A stretch of DNA of 64,000 nt, from positions 2,769,448 to 2,833,447 of the forward strand of contig CP054182.1 of assembly GCA_015709675.1 (NCBI GenBank), read 5' to 3'. Under the pieces are notes generated by a model that had not been told where the DNA came from, did not search any database, and saw only the letters and a program-made list of their open reading frames with translations. The position numbers and the translations under genes were made by a program. Positions 28,144 to 37,616 of this stretch are shown piece by piece. Positions within the stretch are counted from its first letter, which is position 1. Each line of letters starts with the position of its first letter. Source of the stretch: Ignavibacteriales bacterium. GTDB taxonomy: Bacteria; Bacteroidota; Ignavibacteria; Ignavibacteriales; Ignavibacteriaceae.

Positions 28144-29880
28144 TCAGGAAGTTAAATTACCATTAAAGTTTTCAAGATGGTCTTTCACCGCTTTCAGGAA
28201 TCGTCCGCCTAACATGCCGTCAACCAGACGATGATCATGAGAAAGCGTAAGATACATCATGCTTCTTACGGCAATCATTTCTGTTCCGTCATGTTCAATA
28301 ACAACCGGTCGTTTTACCACCGCACCGACACCAAGGATAGCGAGTTCCGGCTGATTGATGATTGGTGTACCAAAAAGAGTACCAAAAACTCCATAGTTAG
28401 TTATGGTAAATGTACCGCCTGAAATATCATCCGGAGTAAGTTTTTTAGTACGGGCTTTCTCCGCCATTTCTGCAATACTCTTTGCAATTCCAATGAGATT
28501 CTTTTCGCCGGTGCGTTTGATATTCGGAACGATTAGTCCGTTTGGTTCAAGAGCTACAGCAATTCCAAGGTTGATATCTCTTTTCCTGATAATCGTGTTA
28601 TTGTCAATCGAAGCATTAATCAGCGGAAATTGCTGAAGTCCTTTAACAACTGCCTGAGAGATAAAAGCCATATAGGTTAGCTTGGCACCATACTGCTTCA
28701 AAACATTCTCTTTTTCAGCCGCAAGGAAATTAGCAATCTTTGTCATATCAACTTCAACCAGACCCGTCACATGTACACTCGTATCCCGGCTGTGAACCAT
28801 ATGCTGCATAATTTTCTGACGGATGTTATCCATTGGTATGGATTCAAATGCTTCAGCTGGTAACGATGTTGAGAAGTTTGCAAATGCGGAAGCTGCAGAA
28901 CTTGTCTGAGTAATTGTCTGTTGAACAGGGGCGGTGTATTGCTGCACCGGTGTAACAGATGCAGGCTTTGTAACAACACCAGCGGTTCTGTTTTTTAAAT
29001 AATTCAGAACATCATTTTTTGTTACTCTTCCGCCTAATCCGCTCCCTGAAATGTTCTCCAGTTCACCCATGGATATATTCTCAGTTCTTGCAATATTAAG
29101 GACAAGCGGAGAATAAAACCGGTTGCTCAGTCCGGGTTTTTGACTTGCCTGGATCTGTGGAGGAGTCTGACTAACCGGTAGTTGTGATGTGACTGCCTGT
29201 GCAATCATATCATGCATTGATGAAGCAGGAGCAGAGGTTTGTGCTGCTGGAGCCGAGACTACTGATGAACCATTGCCACCCAACCGGGCTACAACAGTAC
29301 CAACTGGGACAGTCGTCTGCTCACTGACTAATATCTCAGAGACAACTCCTTCTGATGGTGAAGGTACTTCTGTATCAACCTTATCCGTGCTGATCTCAAA
29401 AATGATTTCATCCTTCTTTACTAAATCTCCAACTTTTTTATGCCATTTTATGATGGTCCCCTCCATTACAGATTCACCCATTTTTGGCATAGTTATATCA
29501 ATTCCCCCGGTCATTGCCGGCTGCGCAATCACTGCACTGGGAGCGGCCGGCGTAATTACTTCCGGAACAGATGGTTTGACCTCCTGTACAGGTTCTTTTA
29601 TTTCCAACGGCTTTTGTGCTGGCGCGGGAACTGAAGCACCGGGTTCAGATTCAAGAATTGCAACTACCTTACCCACCTCAATGGTTTCCCCTTCACCGAA
29701 AAAAATCTGGGTTATATACCCTTCATCCTGAGAAGGTATTTCGGTATCCACTTTGTCAGTGCTGATTTCAAAGATAATTTCATCGCGCTTAACAAAATCT
29801 CCCGGCTTTTTATGCCATTTAATAATTGTTCCTTCGGTAACGCTTTCACCCATCTTGGGCATTATAATTTCTGAACGCAT
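28144..29880 (-). CDS. dihydrolipoamide acyltransferase (E2) with two lipoyl domains
   Basis: 578 aa from the ATG at 29880, which is preceded by AAAGG; the frame is open 25 codons further but the lipoyl domain starts at once with MRSEIIMPKMGES. Two lipoyl domains (1-77 and 127-202) carry Lys43 and Lys167 in STDKVDTE. Pro/Ala-rich linkers lead to a peripheral subunit-binding domain (about 255-297) and a catalytic domain with His550-RLV-Asp554-Gly (HxxxDG). It forms the core of the 2-oxoacid dehydrogenase complex with the neighbouring E1 and LpdA. The acyl substrate (branched-chain 2-oxoacid or pyruvate) is not decided by sequence. Confidence 0.92.
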   Translation of the reverse strand: MRSEIIMPKMGESVTEGTIIKWHKKPGDFVKRDEIIFEISTDKVDTEIPSQDEGYITQIFFGEGETIEVGKVVAILESEPGASVPAPAQKPLEIKEPVQEVKPSVPEVITPAAPSAVIAQPAMTGGIDITMPKMGESVMEGTIIKWHKKVGDLVKKDEIIFEISTDKVDTEVPSPSEGVVSEILVSEQTTVPVGTVVARLGGNGSSVVSAPAAQTSAPASSMHDMIAQAVTSQLPVSQTPPQIQASQKPGLSNRFYSPLVLNIARTENISMGELENISGSGLGGRVTKNDVLNYLKNRTAGVVTKPASVTPVQQYTAPVQQTITQTSSAASAFANFSTSLPAEAFESIPMDNIRQKIMQHMVHSRDTSVHVTGLVEVDMTKIANFLAAEKENVLKQYGAKLTYMAFISQAVVKGLQQFPLINASIDNNTIIRKRDINLGIAVALEPNGLIVPNIKRTGEKNLIGIAKSIAEMAEKARTKKLTPDDISGGTFTITNYGVFGTLFGTPIINQPELAILGVGAVVKRPVVIEHDGTEMIAVRSMMYLTLSHDHRLVDGMLGGRFLKAVKDHLENFNGNLTS

Positions 29881-29893
29881 GAGAAAACCTTTA

Positions 29894-31993
29894 TTAATAA
29901 AGTATAAGTTCTTTAATGGATTGATAGATACCTTCCCTTGAAGGAAGCACTGCATTTTCTAAAATCGGGCTGTATGGAATGTGTGCATCTTTGGCTGCAA
30001 CCCTACGCACCGGACCGTCAAGATGCTGGAAACAGTTTTCTGTTATTCTTGAGGAAATTTCTGCACCAAAACCAGCTGTTAGGGTATCCTCATGAATAAC
30101 GATCACCTTGCCGGTTTTTTTAACTGACTGGTAAATCAGTTCTTCATCAAGCGGAATAATTGTTCTGAGATCAATTATTTCAACTGTATAACCTTCTTCC
30201 ACGAGTCTTTTAGCTGCGAATACTGAATCCCATACTGAAGCACCATAGGTTACCACAGTCACATCACTTCCTTCCATGACAATTTTACCCTTACCGAAAG
30301 GTAACAGGTAATCTGCTGATGGTTCAGGTGCTATAGCAAAACTCTGACGGTATAAGCCCTTGTGCTCACAGAAAAGCACAGGATCATTTATTCTGATAGC
30401 GGTTTTTAGCAATCCTTTTGCATCAGCGGAATTTGAAGGATACGCAATATAGATACCAGGCACATGCGCAAAAATGGATTCAATATTCTGGCTGTGATAG
30501 AGTCCTCCGTGTATATATCCGCCCACAGCAACCCGGGTGACAACAGGAGATGACCAGTAATTAAAGGAACGATAACGAATGGTTGCCAGTTCATCCTTCA
30601 TCTGCATGAACGCGGGCCATATATAATCACCAAACTGTATTTCGACAACCGGTTTCAGTCCGGCAAATGCCATACCGGTAGCCACTCCCATAATACTTGC
30701 TTCGGCAAGCGGAGAATTAAATACTCTGTCCGTGCCAAATTTTGTGGTAAGTCCCTTTGTCGCAGTAAATACCCCTCCTTTACCATCAGCAATATCTTCA
30801 CCAAAAACATAGATATCCGGATTCTTCTCCATCTCTTCGTGAAGAGCATGATTGATAGCGTCAACCATTACTATTGGAGTACCAGCAGGCTTCTCTTTTT
30901 CATAGGTTAATGACTCCTTGAATCCGCTTTCGTCATATACATATTTAGCTGCTTCATCAGCTCTCGGATCTTCAGAGTTTAGTGCTTCTGCTGATGCTCT
31001 GTCAACTTCATCTCTAACCTGAGCCTGAACTTCATCAAGTTCCTTCTGAGTCAGCAGATTGTGACTAAGTACATAGGTGGAAAATTTCTGTATCGGGTCA
31101 TTCTTTAAGTCTTCTTCAAGATCCTGAAGATCCCGGTATTTTTTCTGATCGTCAGATGATGAATGCGATAACAATCTAACGCACTCAGCTTCAACAAGCA
31201 CTGGTCCCCTGCCTGAGCGTGCATATTCATAAGCTTCGTCTGCCGCTTTCATTGAATCAGTAAAACTGGTGCCGTCAATTTTCATCCTAAGCAGATTGTC
31301 ATAACCCGCCATCATCTCTGATATTGAGTGCCCTTTTCCGCCTGACTGCTGCGAAACATGTACGGAAATCGCATACTTATTATTCTGTATAACAAACACA
31401 ACTGGAAGTTTTTCGCGGCTTGCCCAGTTAATGGCTTCATGAAACTCACCCTGACTGGTTGTTCCTTCTCCTGAGCTTACATAGGAAACTGACTTGATCC
31501 CTTTTTTTACAGCTGCAAGTGCAGTACCAACAGCCTGAAGAAATTGCGTACCTGTGGGGGATGACTGAGTCGGGATATTTAATTCGCGGGTATATCCCCA
31601 ATGGCAAGGGAGTTGCCTTCCGCCGCTGGATAAATCGCCGCGTTTAGCAAAACTCTGCATGAAAAAATCGATCGGCTTATATCCCATGGCAAGGATTAAT
31701 GCTAAATCACGGTAATATGGAAAAGCCCAGTCAACTTTGGGATTTAATTTTTGTCCAAATGCTACCTGTACTGCTTCATGTCCCGACCCTGCTATATGGA
31801 AAAAAGTCTTGCCCTGCTTCAGGTAATTCATCGCTTTTACATCAATATGCCGGGCTGTATACATTAACCGGTAAAAATTGAGCAGTTCCTCACGGGATAT
31901 ATCAGGCCTGCCGTTATTCTTTCCCGCTGACAGAGATTGTTTTTTCTCTGAAGCGGAATTAGCGGTTGCCGTTTTATTACCTGATTTCGCCAT
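29894..31993 (-). CDS. 2-oxoacid dehydrogenase E1, fused alpha-beta subunits
   Basis: 699 aa in one chain. The alpha half (about 35-350) has the thiamine-diphosphate motif SSGEGTTSQGEFHEAINWA, with NNKYAIS closing it. The beta half (about 375-699) starts at PIVMVDAINHALHEEM and has EDIADGKGGVF and FNSPLAEASIMGVATGMA. It decarboxylates a 2-oxoacid and acylates the E2 lipoyl arm. Similarity is closest in style to branched-chain E1 (2-oxoisovalerate) fusions known in Bacteroidota/Chlorobi. The first 30 residues are a polar Lys/Ser extension. Its ATG directly abuts the lipB stop (TAAATG). Confidence 0.92.
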   Translation of the reverse strand: MAKSGNKTATANSASEKKQSLSAGKNNGRPDISREELLNFYRLMYTARHIDVKAMNYLKQGKTFFHIAGSGHEAVQVAFGQKLNPKVDWAFPYYRDLALILAMGYKPIDFFMQSFAKRGDLSSGGRQLPCHWGYTRELNIPTQSSPTGTQFLQAVGTALAAVKKGIKSVSYVSSGEGTTSQGEFHEAINWASREKLPVVFVIQNNKYAISVHVSQQSGGKGHSISEMMAGYDNLLRMKIDGTSFTDSMKAADEAYEYARSGRGPVLVEAECVRLLSHSSSDDQKKYRDLQDLEEDLKNDPIQKFSTYVLSHNLLTQKELDEVQAQVRDEVDRASAEALNSEDPRADEAAKYVYDESGFKESLTYEKEKPAGTPIVMVDAINHALHEEMEKNPDIYVFGEDIADGKGGVFTATKGLTTKFGTDRVFNSPLAEASIMGVATGMAFAGLKPVVEIQFGDYIWPAFMQMKDELATIRYRSFNYWSSPVVTRVAVGGYIHGGLYHSQNIESIFAHVPGIYIAYPSNSADAKGLLKTAIRINDPVLFCEHKGLYRQSFAIAPEPSADYLLPFGKGKIVMEGSDVTVVTYGASVWDSVFAAKRLVEEGYTVEIIDLRTIIPLDEELIYQSVKKTGKVIVIHEDTLTAGFGAEISSRITENCFQHLDGPVRRVAAKDAHIPYSPILENAVLPSREGIYQSIKELILY

Positions 31994-32707
31994 TTAATTT
32001 GCCTCTTTTAATTCTTGCTCATGAGTAATAATTCGTTCAATAGTACTTACTGAATCGTATTCAAAAACGTCCGAAAATATGTTAATGATTTTTTCCTTTA
32101 CCAGTTTCATGTCATGCATGATTCCGGTTTCCAGCTGCAAAGAAGTTACATCCTTATCCTTGATTCCGCAGGGAATAATGCCGCCGAAATAATTAAGATC
32201 AGGTGCTATGTTCAGTGCAAATCCATGCATGGTTATCCACCGGCTTATTTTAATGCCAATGGCAGCAATTTTTTTCTGTTTAATCCAGACCCCTGTGAGT
32301 CCTTCAATTCTGCCTGCTTCAAGAGAAAATTCTCTGCAAAAAGCTATAAGAACCTCCTCCAATGCCCGAAGATATTTGTGAGAATCCAGTTTCCATTTTC
32401 TCAGATCAATGATTGGATACCCGACAAGTTGTCCAGGTCCATGGTACGTAATATCTCCGCCACGGTCAATATCAACAACTCTTATCTTATTTTGTGCCAG
32501 ATATATATCATCGGCCAGAAGATTCTGTCTATCCGCCGTTTTGCCAAGGGTATAAGTATGCGGGTGCTCAAGCAAAACAAGGGTATCGTTTTGGCTTCCT
32601 TCCAATACACGCGCGAAAATCTGCCGCTGTAAATCCCAGGCAGAATGATACTCTAGCAATCCTGCATCAAGTATCTGTAATGACCTAGATATGGATTGAT
32701 TCTCCAT
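31994..32707 (-). CDS. lipB: lipoyl(octanoyl) transferase
   Basis: 237 aa. LipB moves octanoyl from acyl carrier protein to the lipoyl domains of E2. It carries the signature RGGDITYHGPGQLVGYP (82-98), the conserved Lys146 in KKIAAIGIK and the catalytic Cys180 in GGIIPCGI. With LipA in the same operon it forms the complete endogenous lipoylation route. The 5' end overlaps lpdA by 23 bp. Confidence 0.96.
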   Translation of the reverse strand: MENQSISRSLQILDAGLLEYHSAWDLQRQIFARVLEGSQNDTLVLLEHPHTYTLGKTADRQNLLADDIYLAQNKIRVVDIDRGGDITYHGPGQLVGYPIIDLRKWKLDSHKYLRALEEVLIAFCREFSLEAGRIEGLTGVWIKQKKIAAIGIKISRWITMHGFALNIAPDLNYFGGIIPCGIKDKDVTSLQLETGIMHDMKLVKEKIINIFSDVFEYDSVSTIERIITHEQELKEAN

Positions 32708-34088
32708 ATGCGTTTGCCGCAGCTTCCATTATTGATTCTGAAAGAGTCGGGTGCGCATGAACTGTTTTAATGATTGTTTCACCGGTTGCTTCTAGAGATC
32801 TTGCTAACCCGAGTTCGGCAATGAGTTCAGTTGCTTCAGATCCAATGATATGAGCGCCAAGAAGCTCATCGTATTTAGCATCAAATATCAGTTTAACAAA
32901 GCCTTCTCTCTCCCCGATCGCAAATGCTTTTCCGCTTGCCATAAAAGGGAATTTTCCGATTTTCAGTTCGTAACCGGCTTCACGGGCTTTCTGTTCCGTC
33001 ATACCTATACTTGCAACCTGGGGCTGGCAGTATGTGCATCCTGGGATATTATCATAATCAACCGGAACGGGATGATGACCGGCAATCACCTCAACACAAT
33101 GAATTCCTTCTGCAGAAGCCACATGTGCTAACCATGGAGGACCTATAACATCCCCAATAGCATAAATGCCTTCAATGTTAGTCTTATAGGTGGTCTTGTC
33201 AACTTTGATGTGATTTTTATATATTTCAACACCCAATTCTTCTAACCCAAACCCGCTGATATTGCCTGAGACCCCGATGGCAGATAGTACTTTATCTGCA
33301 GAAATAACTGATTTCTCGCCATTCCGGTTTATGGTTACTTCAACCTTTTTCCCTTTAACCTCTGCCTTTTCAACTGAGGTTTTTGTATGAATCGTAATGC
33401 CCCGTTTTTTAAAGTTCTTCTCAAGGAGTTCACTTACTTCCTTATCCTCAATCGGAAGAATATTGTCGAGCATTTCAATTACAGTAACTTTTGTTCCCAA
33501 AACACTGTAGAAATATGCAAATTCAATTCCTATAGCACCTGCACCAATAATAATTAGTTCTTTAGGCTGCTCAGGCAGGCTCATTGCCTCTGTGCTGGTG
33601 ATAATGTTTTTATGGTCAACAGGAATATTCGGGAGGATTCTTGGGGAGGCACCTGTAGCAATGATAATGTGCTTAGCTGTTACGGTTTCAGCCACTTTAC
33701 CGTCTTTATCAAGTATGTCAATGGTATTTCGTGAAGTAAGTTTACCAAATCCACGGTAACGCTCAACCTTGTTCTTCTTAACCAGCATTTCAACATTTTT
33801 TGTAATCCGGTCAGAAATATCCCTTGATCTTTTTATGATCTTGGTGAAGTCAAATTTGAGGTCAGAAAAGGAAATTCCGAAATCAGAAGCATGATTATTT
33901 AGATTATCATACATTTCAGCGTTTTTCAGGAGTGATTTAGTCGGAATACAGCCCCAGTTAAGGCAAACTCCTCCCAGATTATCCTTATCAATGATAGCAG
34001 TTTTGAGCTTCAACTGCCCAGCTCTGATCGCTGCAACATAACCACCAGGTCCGCCGCCTAAGACAATTAAATCGTATTCCTTTGCCAT
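32685..34088 (-). CDS. lpdA: dihydrolipoyl dehydrogenase (E3)
   Basis: 467-aa FAD enzyme that reoxidises dihydrolipoamide with NAD+. It has the FAD motif GGGPGG (11-16), the redox disulfide Cys42/Cys47 in GGVCLNWGCIPTK, the NAD-binding IIGAGAIGIEFA and the His446-Glu451 pair in HAHPTLSE. It is the first gene of the lipoate-enzyme operon. A TATATTTG element lies 34 bp before its start. Confidence 0.96.
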   Translation of the reverse strand: MAKEYDLIVLGGGPGGYVAAIRAGQLKLKTAIIDKDNLGGVCLNWGCIPTKSLLKNAEMYDNLNNHASDFGISFSDLKFDFTKIIKRSRDISDRITKNVEMLVKKNKVERYRGFGKLTSRNTIDILDKDGKVAETVTAKHIIIATGASPRILPNIPVDHKNIITSTEAMSLPEQPKELIIIGAGAIGIEFAYFYSVLGTKVTVIEMLDNILPIEDKEVSELLEKNFKKRGITIHTKTSVEKAEVKGKKVEVTINRNGEKSVISADKVLSAIGVSGNISGFGLEELGVEIYKNHIKVDKTTYKTNIEGIYAIGDVIGPPWLAHVASAEGIHCVEVIAGHHPVPVDYDNIPGCTYCQPQVASIGMTEQKAREAGYELKIGKFPFMASGKAFAIGEREGFVKLIFDAKYDELLGAHIIGSEATELIAELGLARSLEATGETIIKTVHAHPTLSESIMEAAANAYGESIHI

Positions 34089-34122
34089 TACCTTCCTTGT
34101 AATCTTAAGAAAATTTGAACAA

Positions 34123-34130
34123 CAAATATA
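34123..34130 (-). promoter_or_regulatory. putative -10 element of the lpdA operon (TATATTTG)
   Basis: TATATTTG on the minus strand ends 34 bp before the lpdA ATG. The -35 region is weak. A 10-bp palindrome CCTCCGGAGG (34165-34174) lies just upstream and might bind a regulator. The 124-bp aacS/lpdA gap holds nothing else that I can identify. Confidence 0.35.
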
Positions 34131-34212
34131 GCTAAGCTTACTCTATTAGGAAACGAGGTAAGACCCTCCGGAGGCGGTATTGAAGCCATTCCTCAGATTA
34201 TTTATGACAGTT

Positions 34213-36183
34213 TTACGCCTTTTTTAAAACCCCGGCAATTTTACGAATTTCTGCAAGGCATTCCTGATTAACTATCGAATCAGTATTTGATATCGGCTGG
34301 CTATTTAGAATTTTTGTAACAGCAACTTCAACTTTTTTTCCATTTATCGTTCTTGGAATATCTGAAACCTGGAAAAAATATGACGGAATATGCCTGGGTG
34401 AAAGTGAATCTTTTATTCTGTTTCTTATTCTTGAAATGAGGGCATCGTCCAGAGTTATTCCGGGTTTGAGGACCAAAAAAAGACAAATCTTAGCATCGTC
34501 CTGTTCGGTAACCGATGCAAGAATCGAATCAGAAATTTCCTGGAATTCCTCCACCACCCGGTAAATTTCAGCTGTTCCGATGCGTACTCCCCCTGGATTG
34601 AGTGTAGTGTCCGATCTTCCGAATACCTTAAAACCCCCGGTCAAAGCTTGTTCAATATAATCACCATGCCGCCAGATACCGTAAAAGTATGAAAAATATG
34701 AATCCCTGTATTTTTCATTCCCGCTATCTCCCCAGAAGCCAACTGGCATTGAAGGAAATGACTTAACACAAACCAGTTCCCCTCTTTCAAGTAATACACG
34801 TTTACCTGAATCACTCCATACCTCAACTGCCATTCCAAGTCCCGGACCCTGCAGTTCTCCCGGGAAAACCGGAGACAAAGGATTACCGAGCATGAAACAG
34901 GAGATAATATCAGTTCCCCCCGAGATTGAGGAGATGTGAATATCCTTTTTAATGTTTTCATAGATGAAAGAGTAATAGTTTTCCGTCAGCGGAGCACCTG
35001 TAGAAAGAATCATCTTAAGATTTTCCAGCTGGTGGGTATCCTTCAAATTCAAATGAGCTTCCCTGCAGAGAGAAAGAAATTTTGGACTAATACCCAGATG
35101 TGTCAGTTGTTCTGATTCAGCAATGTCCCATAACCGGCTTGTTTCAGGATAAACCGGAGATCCGTCATAAAGATGTATCTCAGCACCCGTCATAAGCCCG
35201 CTTGCCAGCCAGTTCCACATCATCCAGCCGCACGTGGTAAAAAAGAGTATTTTACTTTCCTCTGTCAGACCAGAATGGAGATGAAGTTCCTTATAGTGCT
35301 GAATAAGTGTACCCCCTGCTCCGTGAACAATGCATTTAGGTTTACCGGTAGTTCCGGATGAATACATTATATAAACCGGATCATTAAACGCCGTTTGTGT
35401 AAATGTTAATTCCGCCGCATCATGAGTAATCAGATCACCAAATGTATTTTCATCTTTCAGCAGTTCAATGTTCTGTTCACTATTTCCTGCTGCGAAGTCA
35501 AAATAAAGTTCAGTCCAGATAATTTGTTTAACTGATGGTAATTTATCTCTTACGTTTCTGATTTTATTTTCAATAGAAAATAATTTACCATTATAAGAAT
35601 ATACTCTCTGGCCAACCAGAACTTTGGGGGTGATCTGTTCAAACCTGTCAAGAATCGCGGACTCACCAAATTCCGGAGATGAAGAAGACCAGATTCCTCC
35701 AAGTGATGTAACAGCAAGCATCAGAATAACAGCCTCGGGTATATTTGATATAACAGCAGCTACTCTGTCTCCTTTTCCAACACCCAGATTTCTCAGATAA
35801 TCAGCAGCCGAAGCAACATAGGTATTCAAATCTGCATATGATATCCTCAATACAGGCCTGTTTTCCCTGTGTGAAACTAATGCGAAAGATGAACTTTTGC
35901 TTCTCAGCAAATTTTGCGCGAAATTCAATTCTGCACCTTCAAACCAGCGGGAGAGAAACATTTCATCACCGTTGAATAAACTTGAATATTCTTTTGTCAG
36001 TTCAATCGGTGAGTATTCAAGTAATAATTTCCAGAAGAGTTCGTTCTGCTCAACAGTCCATAAATGCAGTTCCTGATAGGATAAGAAATCTTTACCGGTT
36101 CGCTGTGAAACGAATTTCATGAACTGAAACATCGGAGAATTAATGATACTCTCTTTTGAAGGTACAAAAACGGGAAGATTCAT
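34213..36183 (-). CDS. aacS: acetoacetyl-CoA synthetase
   Basis: 656-aa ANL-family adenylating enzyme, a length typical of acetoacetate-CoA ligases. The AMP-binding P-loop is YIMYSSGTTGKPKCIVHG, the A5-like motif region is STGAPLTE, and the C-terminal hinge/catalytic region has NPGGVRIGTAEIYR and the lysine in RTINGKKVEVAV. An N-terminal cap domain of acetyl-CoA-synthetase type is present (about 40-95). It activates acetoacetate for use in lipid or ketone metabolism. It follows the flavin-reductase gene by one base. Confidence 0.88.
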   Translation of the reverse strand: MNLPVFVPSKESIINSPMFQFMKFVSQRTGKDFLSYQELHLWTVEQNELFWKLLLEYSPIELTKEYSSLFNGDEMFLSRWFEGAELNFAQNLLRSKSSSFALVSHRENRPVLRISYADLNTYVASAADYLRNLGVGKGDRVAAVISNIPEAVILMLAVTSLGGIWSSSSPEFGESAILDRFEQITPKVLVGQRVYSYNGKLFSIENKIRNVRDKLPSVKQIIWTELYFDFAAGNSEQNIELLKDENTFGDLITHDAAELTFTQTAFNDPVYIMYSSGTTGKPKCIVHGAGGTLIQHYKELHLHSGLTEESKILFFTTCGWMMWNWLASGLMTGAEIHLYDGSPVYPETSRLWDIAESEQLTHLGISPKFLSLCREAHLNLKDTHQLENLKMILSTGAPLTENYYSFIYENIKKDIHISSISGGTDIISCFMLGNPLSPVFPGELQGPGLGMAVEVWSDSGKRVLLERGELVCVKSFPSMPVGFWGDSGNEKYRDSYFSYFYGIWRHGDYIEQALTGGFKVFGRSDTTLNPGGVRIGTAEIYRVVEEFQEISDSILASVTEQDDAKICLFLVLKPGITLDDALISRIRNRIKDSLSPRHIPSYFFQVSDIPRTINGKKVEVAVTKILNSQPISNTDSIVNQECLAEIRKIAGVLKKA

Positions 36184-36184
36184 A

Positions 36185-37159
36185 TCAGTCAGCTTTTCCT
36201 GAAATTAGTATATACCAGGCGATTTCAGTCATATTCGCCTGAAGAAATGCTTTTGCGGCTAAAATATAATCATGATTATGATATTTTTTACCGGTCTTCA
36301 GACGGTAAGCAATATGACTGAGTGTTTCTTCGGGACGGAATGAACTTAATGACCTGAAAAAACTTTCTTCAGTATAGTACGAAGCATCTTTAAGGGATAG
36401 CTGGTAATTATGAAAATACTGACCTGCTTCCTCATCATCGGGAATTTTTTCAAAGTTCGCTAGTTTCGCAAGATCATTGGCTGATAGTATATCAGAGTGC
36501 TTTAGCTCACCGGGAAGATTTTCGTACCCAATACCTAATTTGTTTAATGGTTTTACTATTTCGAATATGTTCGGTGAAACAGCTCTGTTATAGTAATCAC
36601 TCCCCATCCTTGCAACAAGATCTATCCGGTCAGGCTGAATCACACCCTTCTCCATAATATCCTCAGCAACATGAAAAAGAATTACTTCACAGATGACCAG
36701 GTTAGCCGATGCGCCTCCGTTCCCATAACTCTTAATTTCCAGAACTTTACACTCCATCTGGAAAGGTGACTCTTTTACCCTTGAGGGTTTTACCATTACC
36801 GAAGGAACCGGGGTTAACCCTGATTTTATGAATTCATCAATTTCAGGAGAAAACTCCGCTGAAGCAAGATTAATCTGCTCAACCATTGGATAGGTTACAG
36901 ACTGTATGACACACTCCCCCGTGGATTCACAATTAAAATAGGTATCCTTTAGTGTAGCATCTCTCCCCCTGCGGGAAGGGGAAAAAACCACAATAGGTGG
37001 ATTTGCACCAAAAACATTATAAAATGAAAATGGACTAAGATTAGGTATTCCCTCGGCTGACAGGGTTGAAACCAGGGCAATCGGTCTAGGTGCGATACCT
37101 CCCTGAAGCAGCCTCTGAACCTCAGGTACAGGTAAGGTTTTCGGATCAATTTGTTTCAT
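36185..37159 (-). CDS. flavin reductase-like FMN-binding protein with extra C-domain
   Basis: 324 aa. Residues about 15-190 are a split-barrel flavin-reductase-like domain: GGIAPRPIALVSTLSAEG and NLSPFSFYNVFGANPP are typical, with CEVILFHV near the end. The remaining about 130 residues (from 195) form a mostly helical domain containing repeated Tyr/Ser/Leu-rich segments that I do not recognise. Such proteins bind FMN and often act as oxidoreductases or in flavin supply. It overlaps nothing upstream and is coupled to aacS, so a shared role is possible but unproven. Confidence 0.8.
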   Translation of the reverse strand: MKQIDPKTLPVPEVQRLLQGGIAPRPIALVSTLSAEGIPNLSPFSFYNVFGANPPIVVFSPSRRGRDATLKDTYFNCESTGECVIQSVTYPMVEQINLASAEFSPEIDEFIKSGLTPVPSVMVKPSRVKESPFQMECKVLEIKSYGNGGASANLVICEVILFHVAEDIMEKGVIQPDRIDLVARMGSDYYNRAVSPNIFEIVKPLNKLGIGYENLPGELKHSDILSANDLAKLANFEKIPDDEEAGQYFHNYQLSLKDASYYTEESFFRSLSSFRPEETLSHIAYRLKTGKKYHNHDYILAAKAFLQANMTEIAWYILISGKAD

Positions 37160-37205
37160 ACTCTTTTCTTTTTAAAATTGCCTGATAATTAAAATATTTT
37201 TTGTA

Positions 37206-37616
37206 TTGAGACCATCATTTAAGCTTTATCAGTCCGGACTCCTTGCTTATAAAAAAGAAAACGGACAGATACATTTTCTCCTGATTACATCACGCAAGAG
37301 TAAAAAATGGATTATCCCGAAAGGATATATTGATTCAGCTCTTACTCCTTTTGAATCTGCCCAGAAAGAGGCATATGAAGAAGCAGGAATAATTTGTAAA
37401 AATAGTGAAAAAATGATTGGCGAATGGTGGATTCAGAAAAAATACGGGAAAAATGTGGTGGTGGTCTATTGCGCTGAAATTGTGAAAGAACTGGAGCAAT
37501 ATCCGGAGAAGAATGAAAGAATCAAAAAGTGGTTTTCCTCAGATGAGGCCATAAAAGAAACTGCCGGCTCAGAGTTGTCCGTCATCCTCAAGAAGGCTCT
37601 CACTTTCATCGGATAA
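37206..37616 (+). CDS. NUDIX hydrolase
   Basis: 136 aa with a TTG start; no ATG or GTG fits better before the domain. The Nudix box is present with Lys in place of the usual Arg: GYIDSALTPFESAQKE followed by AYEEAGI, and it is preceded by KKWIIPKG as in diphosphoinositol/dinucleotide polyphosphate hydrolases. Substrate unknown. Its last 48 bp overlap the end of recX on the opposite strand. It stands alone on the plus strand in a minus-strand region. Confidence 0.82.
   Translation: MRPSFKLYQSGLLAYKKENGQIHFLLITSRKSKKWIIPKGYIDSALTPFESAQKEAYEEAGIICKNSEKMIGEWWIQKKYGKNVVVVYCAEIVKELEQYPEKNERIKKWFSSDEAIKETAGSELSVILKKALTFIG

Noticed and set aside
29189-29731. 180-codon plus-strand frame opposite the E2 lipoyl/linker region
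   Set aside because: Low-complexity mirror of the Pro/Ala linkers; not a gene.
29881-29955. Longer start for the E2 gene overlapping E1
   Set aside because: The lipoyl domain begins at the ATG at 29880, which has AAAGG upstream.
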